NCBI RefSeq assembly: GCF_024139115.2
Contig: NC_085141.1
Location: 225,170,307-225,234,306 of the forward strand
DNA length: 64,000 nucleotides
Direction: 5' to 3'
From: Armigeres subalbatus
Lineage: Eukaryota; Arthropoda; Insecta; Diptera; Culicidae
This document shows, piece by piece, positions 26,001 to 41,000 of the stretch. The translations under genes and the position numbers were made by a program. Numbering within the stretch: the first letter of the stretch is position 1; every line of letters begins with the position of its first letter. Below the pieces are notes generated by a model. It saw only the letters and a program-made list of their open reading frames with translations. It was not told where the DNA came from and did no database searches.

Positions 26001-29000
26001 AGTACATATTCTAAGTATTTAGCTTCAATCATGCAAACAAAAAAAAATTGAAATTTTGTATGAAATTTTTTTCCCGTTTTTGGCAACATCCCCATTTTGG
26101 CAACATTAAAATCCGGTCGTGTTGCCAAAATCGGGAAGGGACTGTATTTAAGTCGAATCTGTGGTTGTTATCTATGCAATGTCTCCATCATAGGATGCAG
26201 ACAATATAAAACAGTAAGAGATTATCACACTAGAGTAAAAGACCCGATAGAAAAAAACAGGGCATAGCAACGTTATATTTAAAATTCCATGCAACGATTG
26301 CCAACAATCCTATGTTGGAATGACACAAAACAAATTAAAAACAAGATTATATGGACATATCAATAAATTAGAGCACCTGTTAGATTTAGGACACACACAC
26401 ATTGACACAAAAATTCTCTCATTACGTGAGAAAACAGCGTTAATAGGACATTGTATAGATAACAGCAGGCCTGGTAGCAGGTCACTTTTTAGTGACTTGG
26501 TCACTTTTTTCGGTCGAGTAACTAAAAAGTCTCTTTTTTCGACCTCAAGTCACTAAAGTAACTTTTTCTCGCAAAAAGTCACTATTTTCAACTATTTTGA
26601 AACTATTCACTAAAATATGTTTTATAAAGCCGCGATAAAGCTTTTGCATCCGTCGGATGATGCTTGCTGGAAATGAAATTACGGATCATGGAAAAATGAT
26701 CAGTGTTGGGAAAAACTCAAAATCTCAAAACTCATAAACGATTCAAATCCCTCGCGATTTGAAACGCACCCAACTCAGCACCTAAAAAATTATGGCTGAG
26801 TTGAATCATTCATTTGAATCATCGTAAGTTTTTCTTTGTTCTCCTTCGTAAAATAACTGTAAATTAACGTTCAATAAATGAACAATGGATACTCTTGCTT
26901 GTGTAAACAATAAATTACCCCCAAATTGATTATAAACACTTTTTAGAGCTAAATGATTTTTTGGGAAATGAGTGAAATGATCCGTTTCAGCATGAAAAAC
27001 TCAGACGTGACGCATTATTTTAAAATCGCAAACGAGTTACTTCGCGCGAGAGCGCTCAATGATTGATTTATGAATGATTTTACCAACACTGAAAATGATT
27101 GCTCTGAAAATTTGCCAGCCATTTAACTCGCTGCTCTTATTGTCATTTCACCATTGAAGGTGTATTACGTCACAAATAATAAATATACAGTCATGCAAGC
27201 AGAAGACCTGCCGAATACGATTTTTTTTCCAAATTCAAACTTTATACAGTAGGGGAAGGTGGGGAGACTTGATTCCTTGAGACACTTGACCCCTTGAGAG
27301 GTTTGATTCTCCCCTGTTTTACCAAGAATTAAAGTAGCATTGTTATAGCGTATTTTTATAATAGATCCTCTAGACGAATGAATGTTATTTGGCGAGTTAT
27401 TTTTCTGAATTGACAACCTTATTTATTCTATTATTTACTGTGTTTTGTCCCTCTTAAAGATGGTTTTTAGTGACCACGCAAAATTTGAACAACTTCTCTC
27501 AATAATATTTAATCATTTTTTCACAGCACAAAGCAATAAATATGCTTATTGATCTTCACTGATAAAAATGCCAACATTCCAACAGAATCTCAGGATATTT
27601 GGATTTTGCGGTGTTGCCTCAATAGGAGGAGACTTAATCCCTCATTAATCCCCATACAAAAAAAAATCAAGTAAATATAAATTGTTCTCAAGCGGTTTTT
27701 TTTCGTAGATTTGATAGATGTTATGTAGAGTTTGCTCTAAAAAATATTTATTGAGTAGATATCATAGAAATAAGATCAAGTCTACCCAATTTTGGAGATT
27801 GCATGCGCTTGCATCGAATTTCATAGCAAAAATCGTTCATGAATACGCACAGCAAGTCGGAAAATCTACGTAATCTGAAGAAAAAAAAGCTCAGAGAACA
27901 TGGTCCTCATTATAAGCCGGAGTCGAGCGTTCAACCCCAGGCTCGTTGCACATGAATCTTCATAATTTTTGTTTCTTTTTTTTACCCAAACGTTCCGTAC
28001 TGTTGTTCCTGTCGCACTAAAAATTCCAAAAACTACCGTGGCACCTATGATAAATCGTAGAGTTCTCTGCATCTTTCTTAAGTAGGTGTTCAATTAATCC
28101 AGTGATCGCAATTTTCACTCATTCTCACGAAGAGAATGCTTATTCACGCAGAATTTTGCCGAGAAATCGCCGGGAATAAAGTGGTGAGTGAAAGATGTTT
28201 TCCGCCACAAATTACGATGAAAAGATTCTCCTTCGACCCCAAAAACGCTTGATTTTGTCTAATACAAAAACTTGCAACTGAAACTGAAAGTCACTATTTG
28301 ATCATTTTTTCTGCAACTGAAAGTCACTATTTGGTCCCTTTTTTTCGTCAGCTTTGGTCACTAAAGTCACTATTTTGAGCTGCATACGTCTCATTCAGTA
28401 GCCGCTAGGTTGCGAAGGCCGACGGCGATCATTCGTAGCTTAGTTGGTTAAAGGACCACTCTAGAGTTCTGAGGGTCGTGGGTTCGAGTCCCATCGAAGG
28501 GAAAGTGGTTACCTCCAATACATTTTTCAAATCAATATCTTCCACATAATGTACATATTCACATATGACCTTACAGAACAAAAAAAGTTTATGAGTTATA
28601 TTAAAAGATATTTTAGTTACAAGATAAAGATTGTCGCTTCGGTTGCCTTTGTTCTGCTGTCCGAAACATGTTGGGTACCAAACTGTCAAATCGTATGTAT
28701 TTTTCAGCGACGACAGCGACAATCTTCATCTTGTAACATAAATATCTTTTGTTACATTCCTTGATTTTATTGTAATCGTAATGTCATGTTTGCCCGTTTG
28801 AAGACGAAACAAATTTTCGCTCATCTTTGTTTTTTTCCACTGCCTAGTCGATAATATTCTTATTTAGTTATTGTCGTCGCGTTTATGATTATCAGGTGCC
28901 TATTCCTGATGCATGCACATATCCGTTGCATTACAAGTTTCGTCACGATTATCCACTGCAGTTTAGTTATGATAAGCTCGCTTGAAGGACGATGAGCCCT

Positions 29001-32000
29001 ATGCTGACGTACAACAGCGCTGTAGTGCAAGATACCTATCCAATGCCACAAAAGAGCTGTTAGTGTAGTATGCATCAAGGTAGGTGTCACAAGCTGCACT
29101 TTGTAATGTGTTTCTAGATGTTTCACATTAACCTTGGCTGCCCTGGAATACATTGCTTCCACTATCAAAACTGGTGGCAAAATGCTATTAACACTAATAT
29201 TCATCCGTGATTGGAATTTCTGCAATTAGAAACGAGTCTTTCTCTACACGGTTAGAAAAAAGTACCTAATATTAGGTACTTTTCACTCCAATCGGGGGTT
29301 TAGTGTAAAAACCCTAAATTAAGTATTTTTTCTTGAAATTTTGTTAAAATTTACTTAATATTAAATCAAATATACTTAATTTTGAATTAAAACTAACCAA
29401 AAGTTAAGTTGAATTTACTTAACTTTCGTAAACATGATTGGGATCCCACACTTTACTGCCCTTGTTGAATGGTTTTGCTTTTCATTTTATGACAACAAAG
29501 GGAAGAGGAATGGAGACGGAAGAGAAAAAAAATACCTAAAATTAGCAGCGCCCAAGGCAGTAGTCAGGAATCTGACCTGGGCCCAGGTCAAAACAAAAGT
29601 GATCAAATTTGATTGATTGATGACAGAATATCGTTCCCAGAATAGCGTTCCTCCTAACCTCAGAAAAATCTTGTTTAATTGTATTACAAGTATTTCTAAC
29701 TAATTATAGGTAATATTTCTCAATAATAATTTTTAAAGAATCTCAAATGGATTTACGAGAGGGCACAATTGATGGAAATACCGTGCTGTCTGTATTCCTT
29801 TTGTTTTTTAATACTTTATTAGAGTGTTTTTCTTAATTATTAGAGTTCATCACTGTTGGCTGCATTCAGTTTTATCACATTTTTGTATATGATATGCTTT
29901 GAATGAAACAGAGATTTTATATAAATCGGCGAAGGTCTCTAGTTAGCCTTGTGACCATGGTCTAGAATGTTTTCGGTGAAAAAAAACCCTCTAAACTTAA
30001 CTAACCCTGAAAAAGTTCCCCTTAATACAATCGGCGCTCGAAAAACTGTATTACAGCCACTCGGCAATATTTGCAACTGAACCTCTTGTCGCTCATATGT
30101 TCAACATGATTATTTAAGTGCTTATGCCACTGACATGAACTTACCGGTAGCCTGAGATAGCGTTTAGTAAGCTGCTTTTTCCGGCACCGGAGGGTCCCAT
30201 GATTGCTGATAATTGGCCATGTCGGAAGACGCCACTCACGCCTTTCAGTATCGTCTGTTTTCGGCTTTCACTGACTGCAATGAAACAGAGGTAAAACGTT
30301 CATTAATTCATGGTGTACTTACTCACGGTTCAGTTCAGTTGAAATTTTACTCAACCGTCTATTTCGAAACGGGAAAATGCTCATGAAGCAAAACCCAATG
30401 ACTGCAAAATTGCACAACCACAAAAATAGTCAAAGACAGTAATAATGTTCCTCAAAGTCTACATAAAGAGTCTGTTCCACATTAGGAAAGATCCATAAAG
30501 TACGTTACACAAAAAAGGCGATTTCAACCCCCCCCCCTTTGTTACACTTTTTGTATTAAACCTCACATTTTTTAGTATGACTTATCACGATGCTCGGAAC
30601 CATCCCTCCCCCTAGAAGCGCGACGTCCTTTGTGGATAGCCCCTAAACATATTGGTTACATCACCTTTTTAAAACCACCTTTTTTAAAAATCAGACGATT
30701 GTGACGAATAAGGCATGTTGCTAGACTGTCTGCGATGAACATTGTTCTCGTCACCGCTTTTAAGATTTGCGGTCTTGCGGACGCTCCATAGACTTCGTGA
30801 CTTGTAGTGAGTGACTTTGAACCAAGAGACTATGCATTTTTGATAAAATAGTTGCTGAAGCAACCGTAATCTGTTTACAATTAACGAGCATTCAAAAGTT
30901 CAATAACAATTTTTAAGAAAAGAGTTATCAAACGTTGAAAAGAAAACATTTGGCTTGGGACGTGATTTGCATCTTTTGGCTCAACAGTGAAATGTTGGTG
31001 ACTTCACTGTGAACCCAAGATCTTTTTGTAAAAACATGTTCAAAATCCATTGTTTGCTTTTTTTGAATCTATATAGCTTGTATTAACCTTGCATTATATC
31101 ATTGCATACATCTTGCATTCTAACACTTGTTACAAGAAAATTACCGAGATTTTCTTCAGTTTAATTAAACATCTACGTTTTTACGAGGCAAAACACACTA
31201 TCGGCACTAACATACTCAGACTCACGGTGTCTCTATGGGGAAATGAAGCTATGTCCATTTAGAATCCGGAATAATAAAATCATCTTATCTCGGTAACGGA
31301 TTGACGTACAAATAAGGTTAATACATCAAAACAAGGGTTTTCACAAATTTAAACTTCGCAGGAACTACTCCTCGTGCCATCGCCATGTAGAATTTTTGGC
31401 TAGGCCATTTTGGCTTAGGTTCCATCGTCGATGAGCAGGATTATCAAAGTGGGTGTGCAGATTTTTGTCTCTCCTTTCGGCTTCCATCTGTAAAAATTTT
31501 TGACTCGCTGCACGAAACATAGTGAAATTTATGCTACAGCAAGTGGGCGCCTAGGTAGACAAACCGCTGTAAAAGAATTCTTGCAAGGGTATTTTTAGTG
31601 CAAACTCCATAGAAATCTCGAATTATAGCAGATTTGATTCCCTCAAAATTGGACAAAGACACCCTGTACTATTAACCATGCACCTCCATACTCACCCATA
31701 CCGTCTATAACAGAATGAGTTTAGCGCAGCGTGGTGTGTTGTGCCCTAGGAGCTATCCGGTAAAAGCGTGTTAATGTGAACATTTCTTTATAATGAGTTT
31801 GCATTTTCTTTGATGCAATTTAACTCACGTGTGTGTGAACCGATTTGTAAGATTTTCTCACTAATCGATTCGTCTTGAGCTGTGTTTATATAAAGTTTAA
31901 AAATTGGAAAGTTGAAAAATCATTATACAGGTCGGACTCGATTATCCAGAGTATCGATTTTTTTCACCCAGGATAATCGAATCACCAGAAAAAAAAATTA

Positions 32001-35000
32001 AATCTGCAATTAAATAAAGTAAAACTTATGTTTTATTTTACTTAATGTGGTGTAGTCAGAAATTATTTAGGAAAAACCCTGAATAATTCACCTAGCGGCA
32101 TCGGTAACTTTCTGGTGTATTATGGGAAAATAATATTTTGCCCATAACTTTTGAGTCCATAGTCCGATCCATCCAATTTTCAATATGATATGTTAGGACA
32201 GGATTCAAATGAAACTTGTTGGTTGAGAATAGGTGCCAAATGGCTAGATTGTTTACGCGCTTTTTGTACAAAATATAGTGTTTTGTCCATTATTTATGAA
32301 GCCAAAGTTTGAACAAGTCAATTTTCAACTGAAAGTAATGGAACTTTTGAGTCCATTGTCCGATCCAACCAATTTTCAATATGAAACAATGCAAAGACTA
32401 CCCCAGACCTAATTGATATTAAATGCAACCAGTTGAAAGCAAATCGGATAAGTGGATAAGTGTCAAAAAATGGGTTGAATTTTGTGCACTCAAACACACA
32501 GACATCACACATTCAACTCATAATTGTACTAAAACGAAGCGTTTTATCACAACGTCCGTGGGTGAAATATTTCTCTGCCCATTTTTTGCATTGAAATATA
32601 GAGGAAACGGACTTCAATGGGAAATTTTCTCGAAGCGAGAAGTTTTTTCGCATGTTTTAGTGAAAATAATTGATTCATGAAATTAAGATTACATTTATAG
32701 AACACCCGTACTTCAGTCCTTCCCATTCCAGCTACGTTCATGTTTCTTCAAATAATCATATTTTATATGAATAAAACAGTAATATATTCATTTGAATTCA
32801 TGAATTTGATATACAAGCCTGTAGACAAATTTCAGTATACAAAACAACCCCTTTTTCAAATCCAAACCCGCCTCCCCCTTCACTACATAGATACTCCCAA
32901 AAACAATGTTTTTTTTTATAACTTCGGAACGAAATGGTCGATTGGGCCAATTTTCAATAGCGAAAATTTAGGAAGGATTCCGCGTCGAATGCAACCTGTT
33001 GACAGCAAATCGCAGAAGGCTAAGTACAAAAAAAGTGTGTCTCGCATTTTTTGTACACACATACATACAAACATACAGACATCACCTCAATTAGTCGAGC
33101 TAAGTCGATTGATATATAACACTATGGGTCACCGAGACTTCTGTTAAAAGTTCGGTTTTGGAGTGATCCTATAGCCTTTACGTATATTATACTCGAAAGG
33201 CAAAAAATACTCTGGATAATCGAGTCAAAAATTCTGGATAATACCCCGGATAATCGGGTCCCCGGATAATCGAGTCCGACCTTTAATACAATAATAGGGT
33301 GAGTTGAAAGGAATACGCACAAAAATTGATCTAGAGTGCGGCGTCGCAAAAAACTCATAAATTTACATTTAGGTCTGGTTTCACGAATTTTACATAAAAA
33401 TGACAGTTCAAGAATTTAAAAATCACCCGGTAATAATAGAAATACTAGAATAAAAGATCGGCGAAGAGTTTCAAGAAAATTGAATAGTGGATACATTTGC
33501 GGTACACAGTTACTTTTGATTACCGAAGTCGGTCAACTCTCACGCTTTTGGATCAGCCAAATAAAGACTAAAATAAAAACTCCCTTCTGAAAAATTATAA
33601 AGTTCCCTGAATAATTAGCAAATTGGCAATAAATAAATCAGAGTATGAGCAATAAATAAATATAAAATTTACACAAATACACAGAATTCAGATTTTACAC
33701 GATTCACATTTTCTCGATTTTGCACTCATGCAAAATGTTTAACGTTACCAAGTGATTTTTCTTCAAATTACTATGTTGCAAATATTTTGGTGGTAAATTG
33801 TAGAATTGTTGTTCGATACAACATGAGAGAACTTCAAGGTGCGCTCCCCATCATGCGGTTACTGTTCGCATGAAGTTGATTCGTTTCTGGCATATTTGTG
33901 TCATATACACAATGTGCCTTCCGAATGTGCTTTTCGAGTCGAACCAGACCCCGAGGTGCTTAGAAGACATGCTATGAGTGATTGTCTTACCCATCAGTTG
34001 AAGCGAGAACTTTGCAGATCAACCGCTGTTGGTCCCGAAACCGATACAACACAATCTGCAAGCTGTCTCAACGAGCAATTTGGCATGAGACATTCATCAA
34101 TGTCTCTGACGTAAAAAATGTAAAGAAGGGGGCGGCTATCACCCTCACTTCCCTCCAATCATCCGGAACAATGTTGCACCCAGAAACTGATTGAACAAAG
34201 CCAATAGGCGCTTCTTCGCGACGTCTCGGAGGTTTTTGAGCAAATTGAATCTGATTCTATCCATCCCGGAGCGGAATTGTTGCATGAAAGAAGAGCGAGC
34301 GAGAATTCGATCATCAAAAAGGGGTGATCCATATCATCCCTGTCAGCAAAATTATTACGTTATACTTGCTCCACTCGAATCCGGACAAACTTTCTTTGCG
34401 AAGTCGAGTATCCACCGCGGGGAGCTTCCACGATCTTCGTTAACGGACGACGCGTTTCGAATTCTCCTTCTGACGATCCAAAGAGATTTCATTGAAGTCT
34501 CACGCGACAAGCCTTCGACGAAAGTGCGCCAATATTCGCGTTTCTTCACCTTCACCAGCTTCTTGAACTGAACTTCGAGCGCTATGTACCGTTTGTGTAG
34601 AACGATCGATCCGTGTTTCCGAAATTCCTTGAACGCGGTCGATAGAAACAGATTGATTACGTCCATTGGAAATCGAGACTTTGATCGGCAAATGATCACT
34701 ACCATGGGGATTTTGGTCCACCTTCCAAGTACAGTCCAACGATAATGAGCTCGAACAAATGGAAAGATCTAGACGGGTATCTCTTGCTGGAGGTGCCACT
34801 CGTGTAACTTCTCCTGTATTCCCCCCATCCTGTTCCGTGGGAGTTAAAATCTCCCAAGAGCAACCGTGACTCTGGCATAACCGAGCAGATGTGTGAGAGA
34901 TCTCTACGAGATATCGCGGTATTTGGAGGAGGATATATCTAGGCGATACTGAGGTTTTTTCCTCGGATAGTCACCTGACATGCGACAGCTTCGGTGCCCG

Positions 35001-38000
35001 ACATCGGGGCAAGATCGACTGATTAAGGATTGATTTTTTTTATCCGTAAAAGCACTCCTCCATATCCATTTGCCCGGCCTCAACGAATGATGTTAAAATC
35101 TGGAAAATGAAGGTTCACATCTGATGTTAGCCATGTTTCACATAAAGCAAAAACATCGCATTGTAATTTGTTAACTAAAAATATGAAAATATCTAATTTG
35201 GGAAGAATACTTCGACAGTTCCACTGTAGAATCGAAATCATGTTACCCTTTTTGACGAAGTTAGTTATAGAAAGATACTAATGACTCGAGAAGGGGCATT
35301 TTTGAAGACAGCTGCTTCAGGAGAGGAGTCAGAATAGGCAGTACTGTTTTCACCATGTTTTTCACGGGGTCGGAAGCATAAAAGAAGTTAAGGATGAGCT
35401 CCACGATGCCAGAAAGTGTGAACATTGGTGCGCTCGGAGGTTGTTCCGTTCTATGCTCTCTTTCTGGCTGGAAATTTGCAAAACTTGGGACATCTGGGAT
35501 TTTAGATGTACCCGGAAGCGGAGAGAACTCTCGTTCATCCTGATGTGACACCACAAAAGTTGAACGTTTTTGAGTTCCACCTGCATTTGATTTGACCATG
35601 TTGGAATGGGGCTTACTTTGAGGCTGTTTTCTAGACTTTTTCGAAGAACGCTGGCTATGTTTTACTCTTTTCCTTGAAAACGAAGGGAATCCCATTTCCA
35701 ACTTCAGAGTCAGAACTACCTTGATCGTCCAGAGGAAGAGACGAGTAGATGGTTTCAGAAACAACCGATGTAGCGGGCTTCCTCAGTATCTCGGCGTAGC
35801 TTCGTCGATACCGCTGCTGGAGAGACCGTTTTTGGTGAAATCGCCGCTGTATGAACGTCGGGCAAGCTTCAAGAGCATGTGGAGGGCCGTCGTTGCAATA
35901 AACACATTTCGGTGCCGTCTTACAAGCGCCGCATGCGCCATCCACATGCTTCTCTCCGCATGATGCACATCGAGGTTTATTGCAACAGTACTGAGTAGTG
36001 TGGCCCAGCTGCTGGCAATTAACGCAATTCATCAGCTTCGGTACATACAGCCGGACAGGAAGATGAAGTTTGTCAATCACTACATAGCCAGGCAGCGTGG
36101 ACCCGGAGAAGGTGACACAGAAAGACTCAGACGGGTAATAAACCCGCTTCTTTCCCTCTTGCGAAACCGAATCCTTCTTGCGAAATGCTCAGAGGTGGCA
36201 ATCTCCTTGGCTTGTTTGCGGTCACTGACCGTGACACGAAGTTTACTGGATCCAACCATGTCAATGGTCGTGACAGACGAGAAACGCTTTTCCAGATCTT
36301 TGCTGATCTGGCTGATATTCAAGCGTTTGCCTTTGGGTCGAAAGAAAACAACATACGGCTCACTAGAGTCGTAAGGGTAGACCTTGGGACGAGGGCCCGT
36401 AGGGGAAATTTTAGCGTTGCTGGTGTCCATTTCGTTTTGGTGTGGAACACCCGAATGTAACGCAACATCTGACATGGAATACGAAGTACCCACGCCATCT
36501 TCGCTTTCGCACATTGCGGACACGAATTATGTGGAACGAAAAACTATTTCAATAAGATGGAGAAGAGAGGGGAACAAGGAGAGGGAGCTCAAGTGAATAC
36601 TTGCGTTCACACTGCTGTGTCGCCGGCTTACGGTTCTGACAGCATACACTGGCTGGATGGACACTCGCCGGTGGTGCGGTCGAAGCGAACCACGCAGACA
36701 ATACTGGATGGATGGTGGCGGTCTCTCATACAAATTCTGGACAAAACCTAATATGTTGCTCGAATTTTTCACCAAAGATTTCTTTGGTGAAGCAGCTTTG
36801 GAGCAGCTAGGAGCAAATCACCACACTAACCACCGGAAAGTAGACTAAAAATAGGTTTCAATACATAATACCAGATCGTTCCGAATCTTTCCCGAAAAAA
36901 CTTTAGTCAAATTTTCTATTTCCATACAAATTCGTTCTTTACAGCATGAACTTCAACAAGCCACCAAAAATTTAATTTACAAGCTACAATCATCAAATTT
37001 TGGAATCAGTTAATTTAATACATGTGTAAAATTTAAAAAATACGTGTTTCGCGAGATGATCGAAAAAAATCTTGAGGTTTTGTACGGGTTTCCGCCATTG
37101 TGGGACGGCATTGTCTGTGTTGGTGGAGACGCACGATGAGTCAGTTTTGAGTCATTTTCGGACGAATCTTACCTTCAAAGTCAATGCAAGCTGAGCATGT
37201 TGTCGATTTTAAATTCTGGTAAATTTTGCAAAATTTATCTCACTGCTTCAATATGTTGGCCACATCGCCCAAACCTATCATATTTGGCACCATTACAAAG
37301 TGTAGTCCTGAAACTAATAAAGCCACGCTTAAACGTTCTTAAATTATTTTTGATCGCGCAGAAAATACTCGGTCTTTATTATGTACAAAATTATTATTGT
37401 ATTATCTTCTTGCTGTATTCATTCCAAAATTCAAAATGGTTTTTCGACCCTCCCTCCCCTCATGTAAGGTTTCTTTCATACAAATGATTGTTTCTTTATA
37501 TGGTGCGTAAGAAAACGACAGACCCCTCTCCCCCCATAAGTGCTTACGTAATATATGTACGACCTCCTAGCACCATTTGTTCTTGTCTCACGCATACTTT
37601 TGTTAAGGATCTCCCACGTGATCATGAGTTCTTACAGGCTCCTGCGCACTGAGTTTTTGAAAATATTGATAAAGAAATTAGGACAAACTATCAAGTCATA
37701 TCATTGTATCTCTTTCTTCTAATTTTTCTAACTCACTCTATAAAAAAAACATCATGAGTTTTTCACATATGAACCGTAATATCAAGTAATGATTTGCGCC
37801 TCTACAACTTTACTTTGTTTAGAGTCGAAACAAAACCTATTCCGCAGGGTGGCCACTCACCCGGGAATCCGGGAAAAACACGGGAATTTGAAATCACCGG
37901 GAAAAACCCGGGAATTTGATCAAGTTCCCGGGAATTTCTCCAAATTTATATTTTTTCAAACTTATATTAAATTTACATTCCAAAAGTATATGTTACTTCT

Positions 38001-41000
38001 TTTACTATTTATGCTTAAAATAGCAGATTTGCTAATAAAGTTGACACACTTGAATTTGAGGCTGGATTTCGGAATATCGTAGGAACTTTGAATACTTTTT
38101 TCATCACCAATCCTTATTGCTTTTACAATATTCTGACACAATTTCGAAGGTTCCTACACACTTAATTTGTTTTCCGGGATCTCAGCAAAATGTTAAACTT
38201 TTACCGAGATTCGCAAAACCACAGCAAACATGTTCTTTGCCGAGATTTCTGTAAAGATTACTGAAAATTGGCCGAAAATCAGCGAACAAAAGCCATTATC
38301 GGAATATCAGTTATTTATCTTGCTGGCACACGGCTCTGCGGATTTTTGCTGAGCTGCAGAAATTAAAACTAAGTGTGTATAGACTGCTTTCAAAATTTAA
38401 AAAAAAAATGTGGAGTGTCCATCAAAGTCCATGCGATTTTTCGGATATTCCTGGGAGCTTACTGTAATTTACGCACATTTCCAGGTACCAGTTTACTGTC
38501 GCTTGTCGTTTAATACTGCAATTTGATTCATTTTTGACACACTAAACTGTTCAACCTTCCTATCTTTATTTCACAATCTATTTGAAAAAGACAGTTCAGC
38601 TAAGAAGGTATGCTAAGAAAGATGTGCCAAAGGTACTGCAAAAATATAAGATCTTTCGACAGTATCGAGTACAGAGCAGTAGAGGGCCCTTTTTGCCTTT
38701 CTCATACATATTACAATTTCTCGTATTAGTATATGGAAAGGCTATTGGACCGGTCTAAAACCGAACTTCTGATAGAAAGCTCAGAGACCCATAGTGTTAT
38801 ATTCCGAATCAGCTTAACGAATTGAGGTGATGTCTGTATGTGTGTATGTATCTTTTATCTTTTATGAGAGGGAAAAGCCGGCGGGAGTTGAGTTAAGAAT
38901 GAATTTCAAGCCTTTCATATCAACAGTTTATAAACCAAATGATACATTCTTGGTGTTTTTGTGTGTATGTGCATTATCCGATTTGCTCTCAACAAGTTGC
39001 ATTCGACGAGGAACGCGGCTTAGTTTTTCGCTTCCGGAGATATTGAAAAACATTGTTTTTTTTGCTGCAATGCATTCAAATGAACGCAAATAGATGTGAA
39101 TTGATGGAAATAGTGGAATTTATCCTCCTAAATTGACCACCAATGCCAAGGTGGATTAATCTATCTGGGTTTTGAAGATAGGTTACTAAACCTATAGGTT
39201 ACTGAAAGATAGGTTACTGAAAAATCTGGGTACTGAAAATAAAGTTTTGGCAAGCTTGGTAGTAATATGGCTATCGCTTCTGTCTCATATGCAGAAGAAC
39301 GTGTTTATAGCGGAACACTAGGAGTTAACTTTCGGAAATCAGTATGGCGAAAAGCATCTAAGGCTTAATATTTCAAAAATAAGCCCTTAAAAATAATAAC
39401 ATTTGGTAGGCGTGGTAGCAGACACCTTGTACCAAATAGTTTTACATTGAAAATTCCTACTGTTGAGCAAACCCGCGTTAGATGTCTTTCACCATACAAA
39501 CTTCCGGTGATTAACTCATGCTGGCTATTATCACATGTAAGTTAGCGCCTGAAGCTGGCAGCGGCGGGTACGAAACCTGCCACTTTATGTGATTCATTGA
39601 AAATGAATGGAAAGCTAGTCTCCTATATCACATTAAAATTCCATCAATTGGTTTTTCCTACCACACTGGCAACTTGTAAACCAAGAGGAACCTCTGCCCG
39701 TCAACCTCACCCAAAAAATTCTATAAAATTTCGCATGAACTAGTGGCAAGTGCAGAGGTATATTCGGCTTGCAGTGGGCGAGTGAATACATCATCAATTC
39801 CTCCCCTTCCCTACATTGACTTGCATTCTGACGTGGCAGACGCCAGTGTGACCTAACAAATGAGATCACCAGCACTTCTACATTGAAGATGAGTGCTAGT
39901 CCCAAACAAAACATATGTTGTTCTATGTGCAAGAACAGCTGATCTGGTCATAATGGAGTAGCAACTACGGGCAGTCAATCAAGCTCAAGGTTTACTGAAA
40001 ATGAAGTCCTAGCTTGCCTTTGTACAGTAAAAGACTGTTAGAGCGAACAGGCCGTTGGTACTGTTTAACTATCAATGCGAGAAGGTAGAGAAACCGTTAT
40101 TATTTAGATAAAAATGGATGAATGACTCATCAACAGGGAATCAATATTCGAGCAACGCCTAACAATATACCCTTTGTGGTCAACAGAGTTTGTTACTGAC
40201 AAACGCGCTAGGTGCAAACCTTTATCAGAACCCGAACACAATATGACAAGAATCATTTGCCTTGCATGCTCTGATATTTCCGAGAATACGATGCTAATAT
40301 TGTAATCATTGTTGGATTCTCGAATATTTCCATGAAAGCAGAAACTATGATAGCATAAAACCGAAATTTGCTCTAGATGTTAATGCAAAATAACGGGATG
40401 AAAAGTTAGCAACAAAATTGTCTTCTTTTTTGTTGCTGACAAAAATGTTCGGATCTTTGTCATTATTAGTGCTGTCCAATGAGCAGCTCGAAGTAGCTCG
40501 AAGTTGTTCCTGTCACGCTCATGCCCGTTTGTTGACAAAAAAGAACGAGCAGGACGGGAACAACTTCGAGCTGCTCATTGGACAGCATTATTATCTCCGA
40601 CAAAAACAAAGCTTTGTCGTTGGTTCTCTTTTGTCGCTTGTTTCGCAAGCGCATTTCAGAAAAATTGATTCCCTGCTCATCAATAAACCATGTTGAAATA
40701 TTTTTATATTTTTTTCCATATATGTGCGCTTTTCATTATTTTCATGGAGCATGGCCACATAGGTTCTAGACTACAATCAATATTTTTGGACGAAGCAGCA
40801 ATTAGAACTTAAAGTCTTTTGCAGCAGTCTGTTAGAATGTTAGAACGCAATGCTTATTATAAAATAACTTAATTGATTCTTACAAATGATGTTGAACATT
40901 GTACATACCAAGAAACTATTCTCTTCTTTCAAAAAAAAAAATACATGCATTTTTTACATAATATAGACTAAAGTGCTCAAAATATTATCAGTTACTTTTT

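Larger units (their letters stand above)
26466..28375. mobile_element. hAT-like element rich in GTCACTTTTTAGTGAC, right terminus lost
   Basis: The left part CAGGCCTGGTAGCAGGTCAC opens a run of GTCACT/AGTGAC repeats (26480-26580); matching AAAGTCACTATTTTGAG repeats occur at 28290-28375. The right end is cut by the tRNA-like fragment starting about 28385. Two MITEs (26701-27091 and 27252-27890) are nested inside. No transposase is seen. Confidence 0.5.
33826..36540 (-). mobile_element. I/Jockey-type non-LTR retrotransposon, degenerate, two ORFs
   Basis: In order on the minus strand it has a gag-like ORF1 with zinc knuckles (36514-35261), an ORF2 endonuclease (35241 to about 34690), and a separated reverse-transcriptase piece (about 34200-33830). 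Sequence between the endonuclease end and the RT piece is mostly deleted, and the element stops before the RT end. It lies in ABCG intron 1, in gene orientation. Flanking duplications could not be identified. Confidence 0.85.

Noticed and set aside
28429..28502. Functional tRNA gene
   Set aside because: The T-arm and box A are good but the anticodon arm does not fold, and the surrounding sequence repeats at 41580-41770, so it is a tRNA-derived repeat.
35261..36514. Retroviral or endogenous viral gag
   Set aside because: The zinc-knuckle spacing and the following APE endonuclease and RT order fit a non-LTR retrotransposon; no LTRs, protease or envelope are seen.
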